A stretch of DNA of 64,000 bases from assembly GCF_027214045.1 (NCBI RefSeq), contig NZ_JAPWHE010000006.1, positions 1-64,000 of the forward strand, in the 5' to 3' direction. The notes under the pieces were generated by a model, which searched no databases, had not been told where the DNA came from, and saw only the letters and a program-made list of their open reading frames with translations. A program made the position numbers and the translations under genes. This DNA is from Castellaniella denitrificans. GTDB lineage: Bacteria; Pseudomonadota; Gammaproteobacteria; Burkholderiales; Burkholderiaceae_B. This document shows, one piece after another, positions 50,797 through 60,093 of this stretch (the stretch's first letter is position 1; every line of letters begins with the position of its first letter).

Positions 50797-51549
50797 ATGA
50801 CGATCCCCCCCACCCACGATTCCGCCCCCGGGCGGCCGGCCGGCCGCCGGCCGGATGAACTGCGCCGCGTCGAACTGCTGACCGGCTATACGTGCCACGC
50901 CGAGGGCTCGGTGCTGGCCTGCATGGGCGATACCCGTGTGCTGTGCAATGCCAGCGTGCTGGACAAAGTCCCGCCTTTCCTGAAGGGGCGGGGGCAGGGC
51001 TGGGTCACGGCGGAATACGGCATGCTGCCGCGCGCCACGCACACCCGGGGCGACCGCGAGGCGGCCCGGGGCAAGCAGAGTGGCCGCACCCAGGAAATCC
51101 AGCGCCTGATCGGCCGCGCCCTACGCGCGGTGTTCGACCTGGAGGCGCTGGGCGAACGCACCCTGCATCTGGACTGTGATGTGCTGCAGGCCGACGGCGG
51201 CACCCGCTGCGCCAGCATTACCGGCGCCTGGGTGGCGGCGGCCCTGGCGGTGCGCGGACTGATGGCCAGCGGCCAGTTGGCGGCCGACCCGCTGCGCGGC
51301 CAAGTGGCCGCCGTCTCGGTCGGCATCGTGGACGGGCGTCCGGTGCTGGATCTGGACTATCCTGAAGACTCCGCCTGCGACACGGACATGAACGTGGTCA
51401 TGACCGGCGTCGGGGATTTCGTCGAGGTCCAGGGAACGGGCGAGGGCGGCAGTTTCCGCCGCGATGAGCTGAACGGCCTGCTGGACCTGGCGACCGGTGG
51501 CGTCCGTGAACTGATCCGCGCGCAGGCCGCCGCGCTGGAGGCCACATGA
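50797..51549 (+). CDS. rph: Ribonuclease PH
   Basis: RNase PH trims tRNA 3' ends by phosphorolysis. The 250-residue protein contains [77 protein letters not shown] and the final DMNVVMTG / [17 protein letters not shown] segments, all diagnostic. The ATG at 50797 has an AGGAAA-type site upstream; it gives an N-terminus slightly longer than E. coli Rph. The stop overlaps rdgB by four bases, and rdgB overlaps hemW in the same way, so the three form one operon. Confidence 0.95.
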   Translation: MTIPPTHDSAPGRPAGRRPDELRRVELLTGYTCHAEGSVLACMGDTRVLCNASVLDKVPPFLKGRGQGWVTAEYGMLPRATHTRGDREAARGKQSGRTQEIQRLIGRALRAVFDLEALGERTLHLDCDVLQADGGTRCASITGAWVAAALAVRGLMASGQLAADPLRGQVAAVSVGIVDGRPVLDLDYPEDSACDTDMNVVMTGVGDFVEVQGTGEGGSFRRDELNGLLDLATGGVRELIRAQAAALEAT

Positions 51550-52199
51550 AAAATGGCTGCCACGCCGCGATGAAAAAGGTCGTGCTGGCCTCGGGCAACC
51601 CCGGGAAGCTGAAGGAATTTTCCGCCAGTCTGTCGGCGGCCGGCATCGAAATGGTGCCGCAAAGCGCATTGGGGGTACCCGAGGTCGATGAGCCCTTCCA
51701 CACTTTCGTGGAAAATGCCCTGGCCAAGGCGCGCCATGCCAGCCGCGTCACCGGCCTGCCGGCCCTGGCCGATGATTCCGGCCTGTGCGTTCACGCCCTG
51801 GGCGGCGCGCCCGGCGTCCATTCGGCGCGCTACGCCCAGGCGCCGGACGGCACGCGCTCGGACACGGCCAACAATGAAAAACTGGTGGCCGAAATGGCAG
51901 GCCGGGCCGACCGGCGCGGCAGCTATGTCGCGGTTCTGGTCTATGTCCGCAGCGCCGACGATCCGCGCCCGATCGTGGTCGAAGGCGCCTGGGACGGCGA
52001 GGTTCTGGAGGCCCCCAGAGGAATCAATGGATTCGGCTATGACCCGTATTTCTACCTGCCCGACCTGGGCATGACCGCCGCCGAATTGCCTCTGGAACAA
52101 AAGAATATCCTCAGCCATCGCGCCCGCGCCCTGCGCGGCCTGCTGCGGGCGCTGCGCGGCGAATTCGGTCAGGACGTCGGGAAAGCGGAGAAACAATGA
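51546..52199 (+). CDS. rdgB: XTP/dITP diphosphatase (Ham1 family)
   Basis: RdgB hydrolyses non-canonical purine triphosphates such as dITP and XTP, keeping them out of DNA. The 217-residue protein has [18 protein letters not shown] at the start, [13 protein letters not shown], the Asp pair in [26 protein letters not shown] and [14 protein letters not shown], the full set for the family. Residues 1-8 before the second Met (51570) may be untranslated if that start is used. It is in a tight operon with rph and hemW. Confidence 0.95.
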   Translation: MKNGCHAAMKKVVLASGNPGKLKEFSASLSAAGIEMVPQSALGVPEVDEPFHTFVENALAKARHASRVTGLPALADDSGLCVHALGGAPGVHSARYAQAPDGTRSDTANNEKLVAEMAGRADRRGSYVAVLVYVRSADDPRPIVVEGAWDGEVLEAPRGINGFGYDPYFYLPDLGMTAAELPLEQKNILSHRARALRGLLRALRGEFGQDVGKAEKQ

Positions 52200-53428
52200 A
52201 AAGACTGGTTCCCGTCCCCACGCCCGAGCGCGAGGGCGATGGCCGTCCCGGCGTGCGCGGCAAGCCCGGGCTGGTGGCGTTGCCTCCCTTGTCGCTGTAT
52301 GTGCACGTGCCCTGGTGCGTGCACAAATGTCCGTATTGTGATTTCAATTCGCACGAGCGCACCGGCGACCTGCCGGAAGAGGCCTATCTGCAGGCGCTGC
52401 AAGCCGATCTGGAGCAGGCCGTGCCCGATGTCTGGGGCCGGCCGGTCACGACGGTGTTTTTCGGCGGAGGCACGCCCAGCCTGTTGTCGGCGGATGCGAT
52501 CGACAGGATCATCGGTCTGTTCCGCGCTTACCTGAATCTGCCTCCCGATGTGGAGATCACCCTGGAGGCCAATCCGGGCACGGCCGAGGCGGCCCGCTTC
52601 CAGGGCTATGCCCAGGCCGGAGTGAACAGGATTTCGTTGGGCATCCAGAGTTTCGACGACGACAAGCTGCGCCGCCTTGGGCGCATCCACGATGGCGCCC
52701 AGGCGCGGGCGGCCATCGAAATGGCCCAGCGCGCCGTGGACCGGGTCAACCTGGACCTGATGTTCGCGCTGCCGGAGCAGACCCTGTCCGAGTGCGAACG
52801 GGATGTGCGCGAGGCCCTGGCATTCGGCACGGGCCATCTGTCGATGTATCACCTGACGCTCGAGCCCAATACGGTTTTCGCCAAATTTCCGCCTCGCGTT
52901 CCGAATGACGAGCTGGGGGCCGCGATGCAGGACCGGGTGGCCGAACTCATCCAGGCGGCGGGGTTCGACCGCTACGAGGTCTCGGCCTACGCGCGGCCGC
53001 ACCAGGCGTGCCAGCACAACCTGAACTACTGGCGTTTCGGCGATTATCTGGGCATCGGCCCCGGGGCGCATTCCAAGATTTCCTTCCAGGATCGCATCAC
53101 GCGCCAGGCGCGGGCGCGCATGCCGGACGCCTGGATGCGGCTGGCGACCGAAGGCTCGGGCAGGCATGTGGTCGAACACCGCGAACTCACCCGCGACGAC
53201 CTGGGCTTCGAGTTCATGCTGAACGCGCTGCGTCTGCGCGAAGGCGTTGAGGGCGGGCTGTTCATCGAACGCACCGGCCTGTCATTGATGGCCATTCTGT
53301 CGGCCATGCGCCGCGCGGTCGATCGAGGCCTGCTTCAACCGGGTCTCGACCGGATCTGTGCCACGCCGCAAGGCTGGAATTTTCTGAACGAACTGCAAAT
53401 GGAATTCCTGGATGAAACCGGGGGCTGA
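52196..53428 (+). CDS. hemW: HemW-type radical SAM protein (heme chaperone)
   Basis: This 410-residue protein is HemW, often annotated as oxygen-independent coproporphyrinogen oxidase-like. The radical SAM cluster motif is VPWCVHKCPYCDFNSHE (CxxxCxxC). It continues with VFFGGGTPSLL, ITLEANPGTAE, RISLGIQSFDD and QHNLNYWRFGDYLGIGPGAH. HemW binds heme and may insert it into respiratory enzymes, fitting the nearby heme-rich NO reductase, although this link is only circumstantial. The first 35 residues before the radical SAM domain are an unusual basic/Pro-rich extension. It overlaps rdgB by four bases. Confidence 0.9.
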   Translation: MKRLVPVPTPEREGDGRPGVRGKPGLVALPPLSLYVHVPWCVHKCPYCDFNSHERTGDLPEEAYLQALQADLEQAVPDVWGRPVTTVFFGGGTPSLLSADAIDRIIGLFRAYLNLPPDVEITLEANPGTAEAARFQGYAQAGVNRISLGIQSFDDDKLRRLGRIHDGAQARAAIEMAQRAVDRVNLDLMFALPEQTLSECERDVREALAFGTGHLSMYHLTLEPNTVFAKFPPRVPNDELGAAMQDRVAELIQAAGFDRYEVSAYARPHQACQHNLNYWRFGDYLGIGPGAHSKISFQDRITRQARARMPDAWMRLATEGSGRHVVEHRELTRDDLGFEFMLNALRLREGVEGGLFIERTGLSLMAILSAMRRAVDRGLLQPGLDRICATPQGWNFLNELQMEFLDETGG

Positions 53429-53490
53429 CCGTGCTGTGAATCTTTCAAGGTCGCCGACCCCAAAAGTTCATTTGCAACGCCCTCACATGG

Positions 53491-53548
53491 TGCATCCATT
53501 TTGGGGCGCATTGAAATACGCACTAAAATGGTGCGCTGATGCACCATT
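53491..53548 (+). promoter_or_regulatory. NtrC-like binding sites upstream of glnA
   Basis: A strong match to TGCACC-N5-GGTGCA-type NtrC sites lies at 53519-53535 (CGCACTAAAATGGTGCG, a clear dyad). A weaker one is TGCATCCATTTTGGGGCGCA at 53491-53510, and a half-site TGCACCAT follows near 53540. They lie 60-115 bases upstream of the sigma-54-type promoter, the usual enhancer distance. NtrC itself is encoded downstream of glnA. Confidence 0.75.
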
Positions 53549-53606
53549 GCAATCATCGCGCAGTCCGTCAGCGGACATTGCGGCCTGCAATAGTCCTCTG
53601 AAAAGT

Positions 53607-53622
53607 TGGCACGATCATTGCT
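53607..53622 (+). promoter_or_regulatory. Sigma-54 promoter of glnA
   Basis: TGGCAC-GATCA-TTGCT matches the RpoN consensus TGGCAC-N5-TTGCW at every conserved base, with the -24 GG (53608-53609) and -12 GC (53620-53621) at the required spacing. Transcription should begin near 53634, leaving a leader of about 50 bases before the glnA ATG. Confidence 0.95.
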
Positions 53623-53685
53623 TATGAATCTGATGAAGCCTAGGGGCTTTTCCCTTTGACGATATGACTTGGCGCAGGAGCTTTT

Positions 53686-55098
53686 ATGTCCACCCCTGAA
53701 AACGTTGTGCAGATGATCGCCGAACGCGAAGTGGCGTTCGTGGATTGCCGCTTTACCGACACCCTGGGTCGGGAGCACCACCTGACCGTTCCCGCCGGTC
53801 AGATGGACGAAGACCGCATGGAATCGGGCGTCGCTTTCGACGGATCGTCGATCGCCGGCTGGAAGGGCATCGAGGCGTCCGACATGATCCTGGTCCCGGA
53901 TGCCAACACCGCCCGCCTGGATCCGTTCCGCGAGGAAACCACGTTGATCCTGACCTGCGACGTGGTCGAGCCCTCCGACCTGAAAGGCTATGACCGCGAC
54001 CCGCGTTCCCTGGCGCGCCGCGCCGAGGCCTACCTGAAGTCCAGCGGCCTGGGCGACACCGCCTATTTCGGTCCGGAACCCGAGTTCTTCGTCTTCGACG
54101 GCGTGAGCTGGAACGCGGACATGAGCGGCAGCTTTGTGAAGATCTCTTCGGACGAGGGCGTCTGGTCGAACGCCAACGAGGCCAATGGCAACAATCTGGG
54201 CTATCGCCCGAGCGTCAAAGGCGGCTATGTGCCCGTGCCCCCGATCGATTCCTTCGCCGACATGCGTTCGGAAATGTGTTTGCTGATGGAACAGATGGGC
54301 GTGCCCGTCGAGGTCCATCACCATGAGGTCGCGAACTGCGGCCAGCTGGAAATCGGCACCCGGTTTTCCACCCTGGTGCAGCGTGCCGACTGGACTCAGA
54401 TCATGAAGTACGTGATCCGCAATGTGGCCCACGTCTATGGCAAGACCGCGACCTTCATGCCCAAGCCCGTGGTAGGCGACAACGGCTCGGGCATGCACGT
54501 GCACCAGTCCATCTGGAAGGACGGCCAGAACCTGTTCGCCGGCAACGGCTATGGCGGCCTGTCGGAGTTCGCCCTGTACTATATCGGCGGGGTCATCCAT
54601 CATGCCCGCGCCTTGAACGCCATCACCAATCCGGGCACGAATTCCTACAAACGCCTGGTGCCGCACTATGAAGCCCCGGTCAAGCTCGCGTATTCCGCCC
54701 GCAACCGTTCGGCCTCGATCCGCATCCCCTACGTCAGCAACCCCAAGGCGCGCCGCGTCGAAACGCGCTTTCCGGATCCCCTGGCCAACCCGTACCTGGC
54801 GTTTTCGGCGCTGATGATGGCGGGCCTGGACGGCGTCCAGAACAAGATCCACCCGGGCGACCCGGCCGACAAGAACCTGTACGACCTGCCGCCGGAAGAA
54901 GACGCCAAGATCCCGACGGTGTGCGCGTCGCTGGACCAGGCGCTGGAGGCGCTGGACCGCGACCGCGAGTTCCTGACGCGCGGCGGGGTCTTCAGCAACG
55001 ATCTGCTGGACGCTTACCTGGATCTGAAGTCCAACGAACTCGACCGCCTGCGCGTGACCCCGCATCCGGTCGAATTCGACATGTACTACACACTCTAG
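53686..55098 (+). CDS. glnA: Glutamine synthetase type I
   Basis: GlnA condenses glutamate and ammonia with ATP and is the main ammonium-assimilating enzyme. The 470-residue length is standard for the dodecameric beta form. Seen are the beta-grasp motif [19 protein letters not shown], the metal/ATP site [43 protein letters not shown] and the adenylylation Tyr399 in [10 protein letters not shown]. Control by GlnE adenylylation is therefore likely. A perfect sigma-54-type promoter and NtrC-like sites lie upstream, so transcription rises under nitrogen limitation. ntrB follows after 11 bases. Confidence 0.98.
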   Translation: MSTPENVVQMIAEREVAFVDCRFTDTLGREHHLTVPAGQMDEDRMESGVAFDGSSIAGWKGIEASDMILVPDANTARLDPFREETTLILTCDVVEPSDLKGYDRDPRSLARRAEAYLKSSGLGDTAYFGPEPEFFVFDGVSWNADMSGSFVKISSDEGVWSNANEANGNNLGYRPSVKGGYVPVPPIDSFADMRSEMCLLMEQMGVPVEVHHHEVANCGQLEIGTRFSTLVQRADWTQIMKYVIRNVAHVYGKTATFMPKPVVGDNGSGMHVHQSIWKDGQNLFAGNGYGGLSEFALYYIGGVIHHARALNAITNPGTNSYKRLVPHYEAPVKLAYSARNRSASIRIPYVSNPKARRVETRFPDPLANPYLAFSALMMAGLDGVQNKIHPGDPADKNLYDLPPEEDAKIPTVCASLDQALEALDRDREFLTRGGVFSNDLLDAYLDLKSNELDRLRVTPHPVEFDMYYTL

Positions 55099-55109
55099 CG
55101 AGACGCGCG

Positions 55110-56063
55110 GTGGACACGACCAGCCTCGACCTGCTGTGCACCGCGGTCCTGCTGCTGGACGAGTCCCACCGCATCCGCCACGCCAATGGCGCGGCGGAGG
55201 AATTGCTGGGCCAGTCCCGCCGCCAATTGGCGGGGCAGCCCGCGCAGCCCTGGCTGGATGGCCGCGACAGCGTCCTGAAAACCCCGCTGCGGGGCCAGCC
55301 CTGGGCCTGGCTGATCGAAATCCCCGTCCACCAGGGCGTCCATCTGGACGACCTGCGGCAGGCACGGGGCAGCCAGGAGGCGCAGCGCGAGACCTTGCGC
55401 AACCTGGCGCACGAAATCCGCAACCCCCTGGCGGGCCTGCGGGCCGCCGCCCAGTTGCTGGAAATGGAACTGCCGCGCGACGATCTGCGCGAATACACCC
55501 GCGTGATCGTGGCCGAAGCCGACCGGCTGGCCGGCCTGGTGGCCCGGCTGGCCTCGTCCAGCCAGCCTGCCGCGGCACCCAGTGTGTTCAATGTCCACGA
55601 AGTGTGCGAACGGGTCCTGTCCCTCATTCGTCTGGAATTCGGCGAACGGATCCGTCTGGAGCGCGACTATGACGCTTCGGTGCCCGACATGCGCGCCGAT
55701 CGCGATCCGTTGCTGCAGGCGCTGCTGAACGTGGCGCGCAATGGCGCGCAGGCGCTGGCCGAAGCCCCCGGCAAGGCCGACCCCGTGCTCCGGCTGAGCA
55801 CCCGCATCCTGCATCAACCCATGCTGGCCGACGGCCAGTACCGCATGGGATTGCGGATCACGGTCACCGACAATGGGCCGGGCGTGCCCGAGGCGCTGCG
55901 CGACAAACTTTTTCATCCCCTGGTCACCGGCCGGGCCCAGGGCACCGGCCTGGGGCTGAGTCTCGCCCAGGAATGCCTGCAGCGTCAGGGTGGCCTGCTG
56001 GAGTTCGACTCCGTTCCGGGCCGCACCGAGTTCCGCCTGTCGCTGCCGCTGGAGGTTGCATGA
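55110..56063 (+). CDS. glnL: Nitrogen regulation histidine kinase NtrB
   Basis: This 317-residue cytoplasmic kinase has a short PAS domain (about 1-80), a HisKA domain with the phosphorylated His101 in LAHEIRNPLAGLR, and an ATPase domain with LLNVARNGAQAL, TVTDNGPGVPEAL and GTGLGLSLAQE. It phosphorylates NtrC under nitrogen limitation, controlled by PII proteins. GTG at 55110 is the probable start, since upstream codons lie in glnA. It is slightly shorter than E. coli NtrB (349). The glnA-ntrB-ntrC order is the classic one. Confidence 0.93.
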   Translation: MDTTSLDLLCTAVLLLDESHRIRHANGAAEELLGQSRRQLAGQPAQPWLDGRDSVLKTPLRGQPWAWLIEIPVHQGVHLDDLRQARGSQEAQRETLRNLAHEIRNPLAGLRAAAQLLEMELPRDDLREYTRVIVAEADRLAGLVARLASSSQPAAAPSVFNVHEVCERVLSLIRLEFGERIRLERDYDASVPDMRADRDPLLQALLNVARNGAQALAEAPGKADPVLRLSTRILHQPMLADGQYRMGLRITVTDNGPGVPEALRDKLFHPLVTGRAQGTGLGLSLAQECLQRQGGLLEFDSVPGRTEFRLSLPLEVA

Positions 56064-56082
56064 GAACGGGACGGGAAACGGC

Positions 56083-57654
56083 ATGAACACGATCTGGATC
56101 CTGGACGATGAACCCGGCATGCGCTGGGTGCTGGAAAAGGCCCTGGACAAGGCTGGCTGGCCGGTGCGCAGTTTCGCCGACGGCGCGGCGTTGAAGGCGG
56201 CGCTCGATGCCCTGGAGGGCGCGCAGGATCCGCAAGCGCCCGCCGTACTGGTGTCCGACATCCGCATGCCCGGCCCCGATGGCCTGACGCTGCTGGCCGC
56301 GGTGCGTGCGCGCCTGCCGAGCCTGCCCGTCATCATGATGACGGCCTATACCGACCTGGACACGACCGTGGCGGCCTTCGAGCAGGGCGCCTTCGACTAC
56401 CTGGCCAAGCCATTCGACATCCAGGCCGCCGTCGAACTGATCGCCCGCGCCGCCCAGTCGGCGCCATCCCGGTCCGGAAGCGATGCCGTGCGGGAAGATC
56501 AGGCCGATGCCGGCATCGTGCTCGGCGAGGCGGAAATGGCGCCTTCGCAGTCGCCGGCCATGCAGGATGTGTTCCGCGCCATCGGCCGTCTGTCCCAATC
56601 CGGCGCCACCGTGCTCATCACCGGGGAATCCGGGACCGGCAAGGAACTCGTGGCCCGTGCCTTGCACCGGCACAGCCGCCGCGCCGCGGGCCCTTTCGTG
56701 GCGGTGAACGCGGCCGCGATCCCGCGCGATTTGCTGGAGGCGGAACTGTTCGGCCATGAGCGCGGCGCCTTCACCGGCGCGGTCCAGTCGCGTCGGGGGC
56801 GCTTCGAGGAAGCCGACGGTGGGACGCTCTTCCTGGACGAGATCGGAGACATGCCGGCCGAACTGCAGACCCGCCTGCTGCGGGTGTTGGCCGAAGGCGC
56901 TTTCTACCGGGTGGGTGGCGCGCGGCCCGTCCAGGCGGATGTGCGTATCGTGGCCGCGACGCACCAGCCGCTCGAAGAGCGCGTACGGGCGGGCCTGTTT
57001 CGCGCCGACCTGTTCCATCGTTTGAACGTCATCCGCCTGCGCCTGCCGCCGCTGCGGGAACGCCGCGAGGACATCGAGTCCCTGGCGCGGCATTTCCTGG
57101 CGCGCAGCGCGGCGGAGCTCGGCGTGCCGGTGCGCCGGCTCGACCGCGCCGCGCTGGATGCCTTGCGCCGTTTCGACTACCCCGGCAACATCCGTCAACT
57201 GGAGAACGTCTGCCAGTGGCTGACGGTCATGGCGCCCAGCGCCGAAGTCGGCCTCGAGGATCTGCCGCCCGAGATTCTGGACGCCGATGCCGCAGGGATG
57301 CCCGGACAGGGCACGCAACCCGGGCTGGACGATCCGCCGTTTCGCGTGCCGGATACGGCGGCCGCCCCGGCACTCACAGGGGGAGACGCCGCGCCGCTGC
57401 GGTCCGACTGGCGTGCGGGGCTGGAAGCCGAGGCATTGGACCGTCTGGCTCGTCGCGAATCCGGCGTGATGGATAGGCTGCAGCGGGATTTCGAGCGGAC
57501 GTTGTTGCGGGTCGGTCTGCGCCAGGCCGGGGGACGTCGTGGCGAGGCCGCGCTGCGTCTGGGCATCGGCCGCAACACGCTGACCCGCAAATGCCGGGAA
57601 TTGGGCCTCGACAACCCCGATGGGGACGAGGCGCCCGGGGCCTCAGGCGGCTGA
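56083..57654 (+). CDS. glnG: Nitrogen regulator NtrC (sigma-54 activator)
   Basis: This 523-residue response regulator has a receiver domain with the phosphorylation site Asp59 in VLVSDIRMPGPDGL, an AAA+ domain with Walker A TGESGTGKE, the sigma-54 contact loop GAFTGA (residues 228-233) and Walker B GGTLFLDEIGD, and a Fis-type C-terminal helix-turn-helix (GRRGEAALRLGIGRNTLTRK). It is about 50 residues longer than usual because of a linker between the AAA+ and DNA-binding domains. It activates glnA and other sigma-54 promoters. Its last 12 bases overlap the convergent ABC ATPase gene. Confidence 0.95.
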   Translation: MNTIWILDDEPGMRWVLEKALDKAGWPVRSFADGAALKAALDALEGAQDPQAPAVLVSDIRMPGPDGLTLLAAVRARLPSLPVIMMTAYTDLDTTVAAFEQGAFDYLAKPFDIQAAVELIARAAQSAPSRSGSDAVREDQADAGIVLGEAEMAPSQSPAMQDVFRAIGRLSQSGATVLITGESGTGKELVARALHRHSRRAAGPFVAVNAAAIPRDLLEAELFGHERGAFTGAVQSRRGRFEEADGGTLFLDEIGDMPAELQTRLLRVLAEGAFYRVGGARPVQADVRIVAATHQPLEERVRAGLFRADLFHRLNVIRLRLPPLRERREDIESLARHFLARSAAELGVPVRRLDRAALDALRRFDYPGNIRQLENVCQWLTVMAPSAEVGLEDLPPEILDADAAGMPGQGTQPGLDDPPFRVPDTAAAPALTGGDAAPLRSDWRAGLEAEALDRLARRESGVMDRLQRDFERTLLRVGLRQAGGRRGEAALRLGIGRNTLTRKCRELGLDNPDGDEAPGASGG

Positions 57655-58422
57655 AGGCGCGCCCCGCAGGCTGGCCTGGGCACGCCGGGCCATCAGGGCC
57701 TCGCGGTGAATGAAGGCCGCGATCTCCGGTGTGGCGGGATGGTGGTGCATCCCGTAGGGTGTGTCCCATTGAGCCAGCCGGCCTTCCTTCAGGATGCCGA
57801 TCCGGTCGGCCACGGCAAAGGCCTCCGCCTGGTTGTGAGTGACCAGCAGCGCGGTGCGTCCGGTCGCCTTCAGCAGATCGCGCAACTCGAAAGCCAGCCG
57901 TTCCCTGGCATCCACGTCCAGATTGGAAAAAGGCTCGTCGAGCAGCAGCAGCTCGGGCTCGGGCGCCAGCGCCCGTGCCAGCGCCACGCGCTGCTGCTGT
58001 CCGCCGGACAGTTCATGGGGGTGGCGCGCCGCCTGGTCGGCCAGGCCCACGAGATCCAGCATGGCGCGCACACGCCTGTCTCGCTCGGCCGCGTTCAGCC
58101 TGCGCAGGCCGAAGCCGACGTTGGCCGCCACATTCAGGTGGGGGAACAGTGCGTAGTCCTGAAACATCATGCCCACGCGGCGGTGTTCGGGTTCGACGCG
58201 CACGCCTTTGTCCGACAGCGATCGCCCGTCCAGCCGGATCGAACCGCCGTCCAGCGGTTCGAAACCGGCGATGGCGCGCAGCACGCTGGTCTTGCCGCAG
58301 CCCGAGGCGCCCAGCAGACAGGCGATCTGGCCGGCCTCCAGGGACAGAGTCAGTTCGCGCAGCACCGTGCGTCGGCCGCCATCGGCGGCGTAGCTCAGGG
58401 AAATCCGGTTCAGTTCCAGCAT
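57643..58422 (-). CDS. fbpC: Ferric iron ABC transporter ATP-binding protein (FbpC-like)
   Basis: This 259-residue ATPase has Walker A LLGASGCGKTSVL, the Q loop MMFQDYALFPHL, the signature HELSGGQQQRVALARAL and Walker B LLLDEPFSNLD. It belongs to the CUT/FbpC group but lacks the extra C-terminal regulatory domain of the 350-residue members. It provides energy for the FbpB permease, with whose gene it is separated by 8 bases. Last gene of the iron operon. It ends tail to tail with ntrC, overlapping by 12 bases. Confidence 0.9.
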   Translation of the reverse strand: MLELNRISLSYAADGGRRTVLRELTLSLEAGQIACLLGASGCGKTSVLRAIAGFEPLDGGSIRLDGRSLSDKGVRVEPEHRRVGMMFQDYALFPHLNVAANVGFGLRRLNAAERDRRVRAMLDLVGLADQAARHPHELSGGQQQRVALARALAPEPELLLLDEPFSNLDVDARERLAFELRDLLKATGRTALLVTHNQAEAFAVADRIGILKEGRLAQWDTPYGMHHHPATPEIAAFIHREALMARRAQASLRGAPSAA

Positions 58423-58430
58423 ATCGTGTC

Positions 58431-60080
58431 TCAGGAGGCGGGGCGGTCCAGCAGGCGGGCCAGCAGGATCACGGGCAGCAGGCCGGCGGCGACGATACCC
58501 AGGGCGGCAATGGCGCCTTCCTCGTAGGTACCGCGCGCGGCTTCGGCATACAGCCAGGTCGCCAGGGTATCGAAATTCAGGGGCCGCAGCAGCAGCGTGG
58601 CGGGCAGTTCCTTCATCGCATCCACGAACACCAGCAGCGCCGAGGCGGCCAGGGCCGGACGCAGCAGGGGCAGGTGAACGCGTCGCAGCATGCCGTGAAC
58701 GTTTTCGCCCAGCAGGCGCGCAGCCTGGTCGATGGACGGCGGGATACGGTCCAGGCCCGCTTCCAGCGTTCCCACGGGAATGGTCAGGAAACGGATCACA
58801 TAGGCCAGTGCCAGGGCGGCCGGGGTGCCCAGCAGCACCAGGCCCGTCGGGTCCAGGCCGATTGTCGCGCGCAGCGCCGCCAGCCCCCGCTCGATCGCCA
58901 TCAGAGGGAACAGCAGGCCGATCGCCAGGACGGTGCCGGGCACGGCGTAGCCCAGCGTCGTCAGCCGGGACAGGGCGCTGCGCCAGGCGCGCGCGCGGGG
59001 AAGGATGCGGCGGCTCCAGGCAACGACCAGGCCGATGGCCAGGACGATGACCGTGGCCAGTGCCGAGACGGTCAGTGTCTGCCCGGCGGCGCGAAGCAGG
59101 GCGGGCGAGGGGCCTTGGCCGCCGCCCAGGCGTTCGAGCGCGAGGGCCAGCAGATAGGCGGCCGGCGCGACGAAGCCGATCAAGACGGGCGTCACACCCA
59201 GCAGGGTGGCGAGCCAGCCCGCCGCGCCGGGCAGCCGGCGCGGACGGATCGGCGCCGCGCGGCGGTTGCCGGTGTAGCGCAGGCGCCGGCGGCCGTGGCG
59301 TTCGACCGCGATCAGGACGGTCACCAGCGTCAGGGTCACCAGCGCGATCTGGGCGGCGCCCGCCAGATCGGAACGGGTCACCCAGGTGGTGTAGATGGTG
59401 ACCGTCAGCGTCTGGACCCCCAGGAATTCGGAGGCGCCGATGTCGTTCAAGGTTTCCAGCAGCACCAGGCACAGGCCCACGGCGATGGCCGGCCGGGCCA
59501 GGGGCAGGGCGACATGCCGGAATGCGCCCCAGGGGCCGTATCCGAGCAGCCGGGCGGCTTCCATCAGGTGGGCCGCCTGGCTGGCGAACATGCTGCGGGT
59601 GGTCAGGTAGACGTAGGGATACAGCACGAACGACAGCAGCACGATGGCGCCTGGCAGGCTGCGCGGGTCCGGCAGCCGGAATTCGCGCGGGCTGGCATAG
59701 CCCAGGAGGGCGCGGACAGCCTCCTGGACGGGGCCGATGGGGTGCAGGATGTCGAGGTAGGCGTAGGCCACGATGTAGGTGGGCACGGCCAGCGGCAGCA
59801 GCAGCGCCCAGGAAAGGACCTTGCGGGCGGGGAAGTCGTAGGCCGTGACCAGCCAGGCGGCGCCCACCCCCAGGGCGGCGGCCAGCAGGCCCACGCCGGC
59901 GAGCAGGAACAGGGTTTGGGCCAGCGCGTCCGGCAGCACGAATTGCAGCAGATGGTCCCAGTGGGCGCCCGATCCCTGGACGGCCTGCCCCACCAGGGCC
60001 AGGACCGGGGCCAGCACGGCGAGCGCCGTCAGGACCGTCCCGGTGTGCCAAGGCCAGGCCTGGAACCGGCCGGTCGCCAT
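58431..60080 (-). CDS. fbpB: Ferric iron ABC transporter permease (FbpB-like)
   Basis: This 549-residue inner-membrane protein is the typical fused double permease of ferric iron transporters, with two copies of the EAA loop: one near residues 175-200 (LMEAARLLGYGPWGAFRHVA) and one near 450-475 (IDQAARLLGENVHGMLRRVH). About 12 membrane helices are visible. It pairs with FbpA in the periplasm and FbpC in the cytoplasm to import Fe3+. It lies 13 bases after fbpA on the minus strand. Confidence 0.92.
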   Translation of the reverse strand: MATGRFQAWPWHTGTVLTALAVLAPVLALVGQAVQGSGAHWDHLLQFVLPDALAQTLFLLAGVGLLAAALGVGAAWLVTAYDFPARKVLSWALLLPLAVPTYIVAYAYLDILHPIGPVQEAVRALLGYASPREFRLPDPRSLPGAIVLLSFVLYPYVYLTTRSMFASQAAHLMEAARLLGYGPWGAFRHVALPLARPAIAVGLCLVLLETLNDIGASEFLGVQTLTVTIYTTWVTRSDLAGAAQIALVTLTLVTVLIAVERHGRRRLRYTGNRRAAPIRPRRLPGAAGWLATLLGVTPVLIGFVAPAAYLLALALERLGGGQGPSPALLRAAGQTLTVSALATVIVLAIGLVVAWSRRILPRARAWRSALSRLTTLGYAVPGTVLAIGLLFPLMAIERGLAALRATIGLDPTGLVLLGTPAALALAYVIRFLTIPVGTLEAGLDRIPPSIDQAARLLGENVHGMLRRVHLPLLRPALAASALLVFVDAMKELPATLLLRPLNFDTLATWLYAEAARGTYEEGAIAALGIVAAGLLPVILLARLLDRPAS

Positions 60081-60093
60081 GCGCGCGTCCCGC

